Assembly: GCF_047372505.1 (NCBI RefSeq)
Contig: NZ_JBKBEU010000001.1
Coordinates: 3,038,001-3,102,000, forward strand
Direction: 5' to 3'
Length of the DNA: 64,000 nt
DNA from: Phaeobacter cretensis
Lineage (GTDB): Bacteria > Pseudomonadota > Alphaproteobacteria > Rhodobacterales > Rhodobacteraceae
The notes under the pieces were generated by a model. The model made no database searches, was not told the DNA's origin, and saw only the letters and a list, made by a program, of their open reading frames with translations. Positions 24,075-32,399 of the stretch are shown piece by piece. Numbering within the stretch: the first letter of the stretch is position 1; each line of letters starts with the position of its first letter. A program made the position numbers and the translations under genes.

Positions 24075-24986
24075 TTAGTGGGCAGGGCGGATGAAGCTGC
24101 CGTTACGCAGATCCTTGAAGGCTTGTTGCAACTCTTCCTGTGTGTTCATCACGATAGGGCCATGCCAGGCCACTGGTTCCTCAATCGGCGCGCCCGAGAT
24201 GAGCAGGAAACGTACCCCATCAGAGCCGGCCTGAACGGTTATGTCATCACCGTTGCCAAAACGGATTAGCGTGCGATCCCCGGACATATCGCGGATGTGC
24301 AGTTCTTCTCCGGCTACCTCTTTTTCCAACAGCACGCCTTGAGGTGCAGCGGCATCAACAAAAGCGCCCTGACCGGCAAATACATAGGCAAACGCACGCC
24401 GGTAAGTATCTATGCGAAAGGTCTTATTTACACCTGGCGGGACCGAGATATCCAGATATTGCGGATCAGCGGCAATGCCGTCCACGGGCCCGCGCTTGCC
24501 CCAAAAATCACCGACGATGACCTTCACACGGGTTCCATCATCGTCGATGACTGTCGGGATGTCTTTGGCGGTGATGTCCTGATAGCGCGGTGCCGTCATT
24601 TTCTGACTGGCGGGCAGATTGCCCCATAGCTGAAAGCCATGCATGTGCCCCTTGGCATTTCCTTTGGGCATTTCTTGGTGCAGGATGCCTGATCCGGCGG
24701 TCATCCATTGCACATCGCCCGCGCCCAGCGTGCCGTTGTTGCCAAGCGAGTCTCCATGGTGGACGGTCCCGTCCAGCACATATGTAATGGTTTCGATCCC
24801 ACGGTGTGGGTGCCAGGGAAAGCCCGCTTCAAAATCCTTGGGATGGTCATTTCGGAAATCATCAAACAGCAGGAACGGATCCAGCTCGCTTGGGTCGTGA
24901 AAACCGAAAGCGCGATGCAGCTTCACCCCGGCTCCCTCAAGTGTTGGGGTCGCGGGACGGGTCTCTAGGATGGGGCGGATCGACAT
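24075..24986 (-). CDS. Pirin family protein
   Basis: 303 aa, two cupin halves. The N-terminal cupin carries the pirin metal ligands in FPWHPHRGIETITYVLDG and HHGDSLG and the E in GSGILHQEMP. Members are iron- or metal-binding; some are quercetinases, others act as redox-linked regulators. The role here is unknown. It is transcribed toward the TetR gene. Confidence 0.92.
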   Translation of the reverse strand: MSIRPILETRPATPTLEGAGVKLHRAFGFHDPSELDPFLLFDDFRNDHPKDFEAGFPWHPHRGIETITYVLDGTVHHGDSLGNNGTLGAGDVQWMTAGSGILHQEMPKGNAKGHMHGFQLWGNLPASQKMTAPRYQDITAKDIPTVIDDDGTRVKVIVGDFWGKRGPVDGIAADPQYLDISVPPGVNKTFRIDTYRRAFAYVFAGQGAFVDAAAPQGVLLEKEVAGEELHIRDMSGDRTLIRFGNGDDITVQAGSDGVRFLLISGAPIEEPVAWHGPIVMNTQEELQQAFKDLRNGSFIRPAH

Positions 24987-25240
24987 TGCAGGTCTCCGGT
25001 TTTTTAATCTCCTAGCATAAATAGCTTTGTGCAGTGTGGTCGGGTATCCCTAGGTAAAAACGCTGCCTGTGCGGGGGTGCACATTCTGGATGTGTCGCGG
25101 TGGTGTCGGCTGCGCTGTGGCGACTGAAGGTGCCTTGGGTTAACTGGGGGCTATGACCACCGGTGCAATCAGGGTACATCCGCAGGGATGGACCCTACGA
25201 CGAAGATCGGGGTTTGTGGAACAGGCTGGGGAAATGCGCG

Positions 25241-25756
25241 ATGGGTCAGAGCAATGGACCGGAAGACATGCAAGATGAGATTTTGGCAACGGTAGATGCC
25301 TCGGCGCCACGACGGGTGCTTGCGACGGTTATGTTGATTGTAGTGGGCGGGTTGGCGATTTATGTGGCGCTGGCCACGCCACCGGCGTTGCATTGGCTGG
25401 TCTTCCTGCTGGCTATCGGTGTGTTTTGCCTATGGCTGGCTGTGCGGTTGTGGCAGGCGACGGCGTTGCGGATCGAGTTAACCGAACAGGTGCTTCGTAG
25501 TTCCGACGGGGCAGTGATTGCAAAGGTCGCTGATGTCGCTGCCGTAGATCGTGGCGTTTTTGCATTTAAACCCTCAAATGGGTTTCTGATCCGGACCACG
25601 ACAAAAGGCGCGCGCAACTGGCGGCCGGGCCTTTGGTGGCGCATGGGGCGTCGCATCGGTATTGGAGGCGTGACGCCCGGGGCGCAGAGCAAATCCATGG
25701 CTGAGATCCTTGCCATCATGATTGCTCGCCGCGACGCCGAGCCTTCAAATAACTGA
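25241..25756 (+). CDS. Hypothetical two-helix membrane protein
   Basis: 171 aa. Two hydrophobic helices (around 25315-25380 and 25390-25440) are followed by a basic domain with GARNWRPGLWWRMGRRIGIGG. The tryptophan/arginine-rich end resembles membrane-proximal PH-like proteins, but I do not recognise a family. ATG 25241 follows GGGGA at 9 bp. An upstream in-frame start at 25163 lacks such a site. Confidence 0.6.
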   Translation: MGQSNGPEDMQDEILATVDASAPRRVLATVMLIVVGGLAIYVALATPPALHWLVFLLAIGVFCLWLAVRLWQATALRIELTEQVLRSSDGAVIAKVADVAAVDRGVFAFKPSNGFLIRTTTKGARNWRPGLWWRMGRRIGIGGVTPGAQSKSMAEILAIMIARRDAEPSNN

Positions 25757-25800
25757 CTGGGCGAATAAGATACCACTGGCGGAGAAATCCGCAAATAAGG

Positions 25801-25833
25801 AAAGGCGCCTCCGATACCGGAAGCGCCTTTTCC
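25801..25833. terminator. Bidirectional terminator between convergent genes
   Basis: AAAGGCGC (25801-25808) pairs with GCGCCTTT (25823-25830), inner TCCG/CGGA pairs continue the stem, and T/A runs lie on both sides. It serves both the 25241 gene and the minus-strand TadE-like operon. Confidence 0.65.
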
Positions 25834-25851
25834 ACTTAAGAACAGATCGGG

Positions 25852-26451
25852 TCAATCTATCGGACCGCCGCCGTCGTCATGGCCGCCGCCACCGCTATCC
25901 TGGCCTTCAAACTTCACTTGCGGCGCAAAACGCGGGCGCGTGAAGACGAAGTTCTCGATATCTATGTCCGGCAGGCCGACCTTGAAGGCGGGTTCAATAT
26001 CATTCTTGGTTTCTACCAGAATAACCCGCTCCTGATCGGGCATGCTGGGCAAGTCATCTTTAACATTTTGAATCGTGCCATCTTCCCACTCGGCGAACTG
26101 GCCGCCGCGGACCTTGGACCAATCGACGTAGTAGCGATTGTCGTCTTCATCCCAACGGATGACAGAAATCCTGAGCGAGATCGACGAGTCGACACGGATC
26201 AGCAGTTTGGCCAATTCATGCATGCTGTCGATATAGGTCTCATTCAGAGTCGAGGTTTCGCGCGAAATCAGATCCGAGATTGTATAGGCGGCCTTAAGGT
26301 TTACGCCCTCCTGACGAAAGGCATCGAAATAGGTGTAGATCGCTGCAAAGACGCCAAGCAACAGCGGCATATAGAAGGCGAATTCGATTGAGACAGACCC
26401 ATCGGTCTCTCGTTTGTAGCGGCGAAACAGGGTGCGGAGATTGGTCAACAT
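25852..26451 (-). CDS. TadE-like pseudopilin/secreted protein
   Basis: 199 aa. A short basic N-terminus (LFRRYKRETDGSVSIEFAFYMPLLLGV at 26347-26427) is followed by one hydrophobic helix with the conserved Glu, as in TadE/TadF proteins of the Tad secretion and Flp pilus family. The C-terminus is Gly/Asp rich (GGGGHDDGGG). It is the last of a three-gene operon, 3 bp after the second TadE gene. Confidence 0.75.
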   Translation of the reverse strand: MLTNLRTLFRRYKRETDGSVSIEFAFYMPLLLGVFAAIYTYFDAFRQEGVNLKAAYTISDLISRETSTLNETYIDSMHELAKLLIRVDSSISLRISVIRWDEDDNRYYVDWSKVRGGQFAEWEDGTIQNVKDDLPSMPDQERVILVETKNDIEPAFKVGLPDIDIENFVFTRPRFAPQVKFEGQDSGGGGHDDGGGPID

Positions 26452-26454
26452 GGC

Positions 26455-27015
26455 TTACCGAGGCTCCTGAACAAAGGCAGACGTTGCATAAAGACGGATC
26501 CGGCCATCGGCGTCATTGTCCATATCATCTGCCAGTCCCCAGTGAGGAAAGACCGGCTGCATCGCCATGCAGGCGCGGATGAACATCAGCTCGTTGGAAT
26601 CGCCGGTGACAAAGTTGCGGACTGGTTGCACGTCCTCTACCCGGTTTATGCAATCGGGTTCCGGATCAACGGCTGTCCAAGCGTAGGGGTCAACCTGAAC
26701 CATTTCCAGCCGCAGGGAGGTGCCGCAGTTGCGGATAAAGGCAGATCGGCTGCAGACCTCGTTGCGGATTTCATTGTGTTGCTTGGGGGTGCCGGTAGAG
26801 AGGCGCAATCCGCGCACGGTCTGATCCAGCGCCCGCTCCAGCATTGATTGCTGGATTGTGATCATCCCCAGTTCCACCGTGTTCATCAGTAAGAACAGAA
26901 AGGCCGGGATCACGAGGGCAAATTCAACCGTGGCGTTGCCATCTTCGTGTTTGCGGAACAGGCGTATAGCTCTGCGGATGCGCGTGGCTCCTTTATGTAG
27001 GCCGAAGCAGGTCAT
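26455..27015 (-). CDS. TadE/TadF-like protein
   Basis: 186 aa starting MTCFGLHKGATRIRRAI, with a hydrophobic helix around residues 27-50 (HEDGNATVEFALVIPAFLFLL at 26879-26941) typical of TadE-type minor pseudopilins. The ectodomain has four cysteines (CSRSAF, NCGTS, DCINR, ACMAM). It overlaps the vWA gene by 4 bp. Confidence 0.78.
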   Translation of the reverse strand: MTCFGLHKGATRIRRAIRLFRKHEDGNATVEFALVIPAFLFLLMNTVELGMITIQQSMLERALDQTVRGLRLSTGTPKQHNEIRNEVCSRSAFIRNCGTSLRLEMVQVDPYAWTAVDPEPDCINRVEDVQPVRNFVTGDSNELMFIRACMAMQPVFPHWGLADDMDNDADGRIRLYATSAFVQEPR

Positions 27016-28694
27016 TGTGTCAGTCTCAGCTGGCGGATCGAAGTTGCAATGGACGCAAAGGCGTCACGGATCTCAAGGCCGCGAACATCGAAATGATGGG
27101 CATCCGAGCTGGCACAATCTTTGAGGACCGCAGTGCCACTGCTGGGGGCTTCAAAGCCGATGGTATAGACTACAATACCTTGGTCCTTGGCTGCATCGCA
27201 GACTGCACCGGTGCGCGCGTTCTTAGTGCTGGTGCCCCAGCTGTCGTAGACGCCATAATACCAGGTGTTTCGAGCCGAATATTGCCCCATCCAATCGCCG
27301 TAGAGATACTTGTAGAGATACTTTAGCGAAGTTTCCGCAAAGAGATCGCCGTAGCTCAACCGTTGGACATTCGCAGGTTCACCCTGCTCATCCCGCCACG
27401 GGCACCCGCTATAGCGGCAGTCGCGATAGCTACCCTGGCCATAGGCGTGATCTTCCCAACTGTAGAAGTTATCCCACCAGTAGCTGTCACGCTGCGGATC
27501 ATAGAGCGAATAGCGCGGATTGCTGCCGGTGACCGCTGAGTTGTACCAGACATTAGAAGGGCCTTCACGGTGGTCAGATTCGACATAATACTGACTGGTG
27601 TTTCTACCGTCGGTCATCAGCACGATGACTTTGACGGTCTCATGATCATTGAATGCCGCCGGCCGATTGCTGAACGTAGCAGGCACCATTGCGCCACCAC
27701 CGGAGGTCAGTGCGCTGATCGCCGGCCGCGCGCTGGGATCGAGCAGAGCCGTTCCCCACTTCATCCCGACATCAATCGATGTGTTGCCCCTAGCCTCCAG
27801 GCCGTTGATGAAATTCTTAAGTGTGTTCGCATCTTTTTGAAACGGCATCACTTCCCGGTGGGCCTCATGTTCACAAACGGGAGACCCTACGAGCTGCGAG
27901 CTGGTGCGATAATCGCCGTTGGCCCAAGGGCTGAAATGCATCGTGCGTTTCAGTTCCTCCGTGGTCGACAGAGCGGTGGACTGGAAATGATTGCCGGTAA
28001 AGTTTACGCAGTTTGAATATTCGTGCTCATCAGTTGCATTGTATTGGTCCAACAACTCAGACGGCAGGCTAACCTGAGTGGCATAGGGCACGATTGACAC
28101 CGACATTTTGTCTTCGGTTGTATTGGCAACCATGGTGTCGATAAAATCTGTTGCTGCTACCTTGAGATTGCTCAGTCGGCTGTTGGAGCCCATTGACCCG
28201 GAGACATCCAGAACCAGCGAGATCTCTAGCGCGTCGATGCTCTCTTCCGCACGCGACGTAGCATAGAGGGGCATGTCCTGGCCGCTGGAAAACTTCAGCA
28301 TGTGGGTCTCAAAAGTGGTGTCGATGGTGCTCTGCACCTTTTTGAAACCGATACCTGTCTCGGCTACGGGTGGCGTGTAATATTTGTTGAGGCCAGCCTT
28401 ATTAAGGTAATCCTGAACAACTATTGCTGGCGGGAGTGGTTGATCCAAATCTGCAGCGGCCAGCACTGCGCGGTCGAGGGTGTATTGCAAGATTGTGCGA
28501 TCACGCTCCATGCGCATCAGATCGACGCCGATGCCGCCGACGGCCAGCATCGATAGCAAGAAGCCTATCATGGGTTTCAGCAGCACTCCCGATTCATCTC
28601 GCCGAAACGCGCGCAACTCTGCGCTGCCTCGAATGGAAGCCGCTATGCAGGCCTGTTGGGCCGTGATGGATATCTTGTCAAAATGCGTACTCAT
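27012..28694 (-). CDS. TadG-like protein with von Willebrand A domain
   Basis: 560 aa. An N-terminal Tad-type helix (RRDESGVLLKPMIGFLLSML at 28537-28596) is followed by a vWA domain with the MIDAS motif DVSGSMGS and VLMTDGRNTSQ. A Tyr/Trp/Ser-rich insertion (about 27250-27560) is followed by the closing part with GIVVYTIGFE. Such proteins help anchor or assemble Tad/Flp pili at the envelope. ATG 28694 has GGGGG eight bases upstream. The ATP-driven tad machinery itself is not in this window. Confidence 0.82.
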   Translation of the reverse strand: MSTHFDKISITAQQACIAASIRGSAELRAFRRDESGVLLKPMIGFLLSMLAVGGIGVDLMRMERDRTILQYTLDRAVLAAADLDQPLPPAIVVQDYLNKAGLNKYYTPPVAETGIGFKKVQSTIDTTFETHMLKFSSGQDMPLYATSRAEESIDALEISLVLDVSGSMGSNSRLSNLKVAATDFIDTMVANTTEDKMSVSIVPYATQVSLPSELLDQYNATDEHEYSNCVNFTGNHFQSTALSTTEELKRTMHFSPWANGDYRTSSQLVGSPVCEHEAHREVMPFQKDANTLKNFINGLEARGNTSIDVGMKWGTALLDPSARPAISALTSGGGAMVPATFSNRPAAFNDHETVKVIVLMTDGRNTSQYYVESDHREGPSNVWYNSAVTGSNPRYSLYDPQRDSYWWDNFYSWEDHAYGQGSYRDCRYSGCPWRDEQGEPANVQRLSYGDLFAETSLKYLYKYLYGDWMGQYSARNTWYYGVYDSWGTSTKNARTGAVCDAAKDQGIVVYTIGFEAPSSGTAVLKDCASSDAHHFDVRGLEIRDAFASIATSIRQLRLTQ

Positions 28695-29051
28695 GTAGCG
28701 AACCCCCAGCAGCTGACCCCCTGGCACAGCGACTTTGTAAACGGAATTTCTTACTTATTAATGCTTCGTGAAGGTGGCGGAATTGGGGCGTATACTTGGA
28801 CAAATCGGGCGAATTGTCGTTGATTTTAGTGGTAATAGAGCGCCTGAGGGAACGTTGTTGTGGGCCAGTGAACAAACCGTGGGCGGCGGCGATTCTGCGA
28901 TTCCTACCGCAAATGCCCTTTTGTTTTGATTTGCCTAAAATTGATTCTTTTTGCTTGGGAATGGTCAAAAAGGTCGCACCTTCTTAATCCAAGAGTCATA
29001 GTGTCCGAACACTATCTTACCGAGTCGACGCAGAAGCACGGAGTACAGCCC
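28695..29051. promoter_or_regulatory. Intergenic region upstream of glutamate dehydrogenase with palindrome
   Basis: 357 bp between divergent TadG-like and glutamate dehydrogenase genes; it must hold both promoters. A perfect inverted repeat ATAGTGT-CCGA-ACACTAT lies at 28998-29015, 37 bp before the dehydrogenase ATG. It could be an operator or an RNA hairpin. No other strong signal was seen. Confidence 0.45.
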
Positions 29052-30482
29052 ATGAGCAGTGCAACAGAACCCAGTTTTCGCCAGAGTGTAGACATGATGT
29101 TCAACAGGGCGGTGTCCCTGATGGACCTGCCACCGGGTCTGGAGGAAAAGATCAGGGTTTGTAACGCGACCTATACTGTACGTTTTGGCGTGCGTCTGCG
29201 CGGAGAGATGCAGACCTTCACCGGATATCGTTCGGTGCATTCCGAACATATGGAACCGGTAAAAGGCGGCATTCGCTATGCCATGGGCGTGAACCAGGAT
29301 GAGGTCGAAGCCCTAGCAGCTCTGATGACCTATAAATGTGCGCTGGTTGAAGCGCCGTTTGGTGGTTCCAAAGGGGGTCTTTGCATTGATCCCCGACAAT
29401 ATGAAGAACACGAGCTGGAACTGATCACCCGCCGGTTTGCCTACGAATTGGCCAAACGCGACCTGATCAACCCGTCTCAGAACGTCCCAGCGCCCGATAT
29501 GGGCACAGGCGAGCGTGAGATGGCCTGGATTGCAGACCAATATGCGCGTATGAACACGACGGATATCAACGCCAAGGCCTGCGTCACCGGTAAACCGCTG
29601 AATGCAGGCGGGATCGCAGGTCGGGTTGAGGCCACGGGCCGTGGCGTTCAATATGCCTTGCGTGAATTCTTCCGGAATCCGGAAGACGTGGCTGCCGCCA
29701 AGATGGAAGGCACCTTGGATGGCAAACGCGTTATTGTGCAGGGTCTCGGCAATGTGGGTTATCACGCTGCCAAGTTCCTGATGTCCGAAGATGGCGCCAA
29801 GATCACGGCGGTTATCGAACGTGACGGCGGCCTGATCAACGAAAAGGGTCTTGATATTGAAGCGGTGTTCCAATGGATCGCCAACAACGGTGGTGTGACC
29901 GGGTATCCCGATGCACGCTACGTTGAAAACGGTGCTCTGCTGTTGGAAGAAGACTGCGATATCCTGATCCCGGCTGCGCTGGAAGGGGTTATCAACCTCA
30001 CCAACGCTGACAAGATCAAGACACGCCTGATCATTGAGGCGGCGAACGGTCCTGTGACCGCCGGCGCTGATGAGATCCTGCGCGAAAAAGGGATTGTGAT
30101 CATTCCCGACATGTATGCCAACGCTGGTGGTGTGACGGTGTCCTACTTTGAGTGGGTCAAAAACCTGAGCCACATCCGCTTTGGCCGGATGCAGCGCCGG
30201 CAAGAAGAGGCGCGGCACCAGCTGGTGGTGGATGAGCTGGAGGCGTTGTCGGCAAGTTTGGGCAACACCTGGTCTCTGAACCCCAAGTTCACCGAGCGCT
30301 ATTTGCGTGGCGCTGGAGAGCTAGAGCTAGTGCGTTCCGGTCTGGATGACACGATGCGGACCGCCTATCAGTCCATGCGTGAAGTCTGGCATGGCCGCAA
30401 TGATGTAACCGACCTGCGCACCGCTGCTTATCTGGTATCCATCGGCAAAGTTGCCAGCAGTTATCGCGCAAAAGGGCTCTGA
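29052..30482 (+). CDS. Glu/Leu/Phe/Val-type dehydrogenase (glutamate dehydrogenase)
   Basis: 476 aa. Glutamate dehydrogenase features: VKGGIRYAMGVNQDE (substrate loop), CALVEAPFGGSKGGL (catalytic Lys), NVPAPDMGTGEREM, and the nucleotide-binding VIVQGLGNVGYHAAKFL. It interconverts glutamate with 2-oxoglutarate and ammonia. ATG 29052 was chosen (ACGGAG site). Upstream in-frame codons reach 28926 but look non-coding. A hairpin terminator follows. Its neighbour, the sarcosine oxidase operon, releases glycine and nitrogen. Confidence 0.92.
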   Translation: MSSATEPSFRQSVDMMFNRAVSLMDLPPGLEEKIRVCNATYTVRFGVRLRGEMQTFTGYRSVHSEHMEPVKGGIRYAMGVNQDEVEALAALMTYKCALVEAPFGGSKGGLCIDPRQYEEHELELITRRFAYELAKRDLINPSQNVPAPDMGTGEREMAWIADQYARMNTTDINAKACVTGKPLNAGGIAGRVEATGRGVQYALREFFRNPEDVAAAKMEGTLDGKRVIVQGLGNVGYHAAKFLMSEDGAKITAVIERDGGLINEKGLDIEAVFQWIANNGGVTGYPDARYVENGALLLEEDCDILIPAALEGVINLTNADKIKTRLIIEAANGPVTAGADEILREKGIVIIPDMYANAGGVTVSYFEWVKNLSHIRFGRMQRRQEEARHQLVVDELEALSASLGNTWSLNPKFTERYLRGAGELELVRSGLDDTMRTAYQSMREVWHGRNDVTDLRTAAYLVSIGKVASSYRAKGL

Positions 30483-30518
30483 TCAGCTAAGATCGAGCAA
30501 TCATAGAGATGATATAGG

Positions 30519-30544
30519 AGAGGCGGGGTATCCCGCCTCTTTTT
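30519..30544 (+). terminator. Intrinsic terminator after glutamate dehydrogenase
   Basis: AGAGGCGGG / CCCGCCTCT with a GTAT-type loop, followed by TTTT. Textbook Rho-independent form. Confidence 0.8.
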
Positions 30545-30803
30545 CGTTTGTGGGGTGTGTTTCGACTATTCGGCTGAATGCGACCATGCGTGATGATATT
30601 CGGTCGGTTTCAGTACTGGACATATATGTCCGGAATGTGCTGCTGATAGCGGAAAGAGCGATTTTCCGATATGAGTGGCTGCGCTCGGGGCTGGTATCCA
30701 GAGGTGGATCGCGCCAGACTGTGGCAGCAGATGCTGCGGTAAACCTTGTAACCTGGAATGAGTGACGGGAACGTAAGGGCCAAGACGACGATAGGGGGCG
30801 GGG
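30545..30803. promoter_or_regulatory. Region upstream of soxB with palindrome
   Basis: About 260 bp. It holds GGACATATATGTCC at 30618-30631, a perfect 14-bp palindrome and a plausible operator for a regulator of the sarcosine oxidase operon. The regulator is not identified. Confidence 0.4.
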
Positions 30804-32057
30804 ATGCGATTTTCTGGCTGGCGCGTGCTGCGCGAAGGGCTGACAGGCAATCGAGGCTGGCAGGTGCACTGGCGTGATCCTGATCCGAAGCCAGCCTATG
30901 ATGCTGTGATCATCGGGGGTGGCGGACACGGTCTGGCTACGGCCTATTATCTGGCCAAGGATCATGGAATGCGCAACATTGCCGTGCTGGAGCGCGGCTA
31001 CATTGGCGGCGGCAATGTTGGGCGCAACACAACAATCGTGCGTGCAAACTACTACCTGCCAGGCAATTCAGAGTTCTATTCTCATTCGCTGAAGCTCTGG
31101 GAGGGGCTGGAACAGGATCTGAACTACAACGCGATGATGTCGCAGCGTGGGATCCTGAATGTATTTCACAATGACGCGCAGCGTGACAGCGCGGTTCGGC
31201 GGGCAAACTCAATCGTCAATCAGGGCGATGACGCGGAAATCCTGTCTCGGGCACAGCTGCGCGACATGGTGCCGATGCTAAATTATGACAACAATCGCTT
31301 TCCTATTCAGGGGGCGCTGCTGCAGCGGCGGGCTGGCACCGCGCGTCATGATGCAGTGGCATGGGGATTTGCGCGCGGCGCTGATCAGCGGGGTGTCGAT
31401 ATCCTGCAGAACTGCGAAGTGACGGGAATTCGCACCGAGGGCGGCAAGGTCGTGGGGGTGGATACCTCCCGTGGTTTGATCCGGGCCGGTAAAGTTGCAA
31501 TGGCCGCCGCCGGACGCTCAAGCCAAGTGGCCGAGATGGCTGGTTTGACCCTGCCAATCGAAAGCCATGTTTTGCAGGCCTTTGTGTCCGAAGGTCTGAA
31601 ACCTATCATTGATCACGTGATCACATTTGCCGAGGGGCATCTGTATATCAGCCAATCGGACAAGGGCGGCTTGGTCTTTGGCAGCTATCTGGACCTCTAT
31701 GCATCTTATGCGGCGCGGGGGAATCTGCCGATGGTGGAGCACACGATGGAGGCTTGCATGGCTATGTTGCCTGCAATCGGTAAGGCTAGGCTGTTGCGCA
31801 GTTGGGGTGGTATCATGGACATGACCCCGGATGGTTCGCCAATCATTGATCGCACGTCCATCGATGGGCTCTACCTTAATGCGGGCTGGTGTTATGGCGG
31901 GTTCAAGGCAACGCCGGCATCAGGGCAATGTTATGCGCATCTGATTGCAACTGGACAGCCACATGAGGCCGCGCAGGCGTTTAGACTTGATCGGTTTGAG
32001 ACCGGTCGTGGCCTGATGGATGAGGAGGCGACCGGTGCGCAACATAACCTGCATTGA
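30804..32057 (+). CDS. soxB: Sarcosine oxidase subunit beta
   Basis: 417 aa, the usual length for heterotetrameric SoxB. An N-terminal FAD-binding Rossmann motif (IIGGGGHGLATAYYLA) and the ARHDAVAWG motif (about residue 180), where the family carries covalent FMN on the histidine, are visible. With SoxA, SoxD and SoxG it oxidises sarcosine to glycine, giving 5,10-methylene-tetrahydrofolate and hydrogen peroxide. First gene of soxBDAG; SD GGGGCGGGG upstream of ATG 30804. Confidence 0.95.
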   Translation: MRFSGWRVLREGLTGNRGWQVHWRDPDPKPAYDAVIIGGGGHGLATAYYLAKDHGMRNIAVLERGYIGGGNVGRNTTIVRANYYLPGNSEFYSHSLKLWEGLEQDLNYNAMMSQRGILNVFHNDAQRDSAVRRANSIVNQGDDAEILSRAQLRDMVPMLNYDNNRFPIQGALLQRRAGTARHDAVAWGFARGADQRGVDILQNCEVTGIRTEGGKVVGVDTSRGLIRAGKVAMAAAGRSSQVAEMAGLTLPIESHVLQAFVSEGLKPIIDHVITFAEGHLYISQSDKGGLVFGSYLDLYASYAARGNLPMVEHTMEACMAMLPAIGKARLLRSWGGIMDMTPDGSPIIDRTSIDGLYLNAGWCYGGFKATPASGQCYAHLIATGQPHEAAQAFRLDRFETGRGLMDEEATGAQHNLH

Positions 32058-32138
32058 TCGGAAGGCTTCTCCGGTAATCCCAGAGGTAGCCGTAGTAGCG
32101 AAATTGAGTGTCTATGGACCGGCGAGGGGGCAGCAGCC

Positions 32139-32399
32139 ATGAGGATTACCTGTCCGATATGTGGTGAGCGTGATCGCCGGGAATTTTACTACCGGGGAGC
32201 TGCGGTAAGCGCTCCGGCCGAAGGTGCCGGAGATGAGGCTTGGCATGGCTATTTGCATCTGCGGGATAATCCGGCGGGGCCTGTAGAGGAGTGGTGGTAT
32301 CACCAGCATGGCTGCGGCAGCTGGGTCAAAGTTCGTCGCGACACAACCAGCCATGAAATACTTGCCGTCCAGCTTGCTGCCACTCAGGGAGGACTCTGA
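32139..32399 (+). CDS. soxD: Sarcosine oxidase subunit delta
   Basis: 86 aa. The N-terminal CPICGERDR and a later HQHGCGSW provide the zinc-binding Cys/His set of SoxD. It overlaps soxA by one base (TGATG). Confidence 0.93.
   Translation: MRITCPICGERDRREFYYRGAAVSAPAEGAGDEAWHGYLHLRDNPAGPVEEWWYHQHGCGSWVKVRRDTTSHEILAVQLAATQGGL

Noticed and set aside
29313..30218. 301-codon minus-strand ORF opposite glutamate dehydrogenase
   Set aside because: Shadow of the dehydrogenase frame; no motif.
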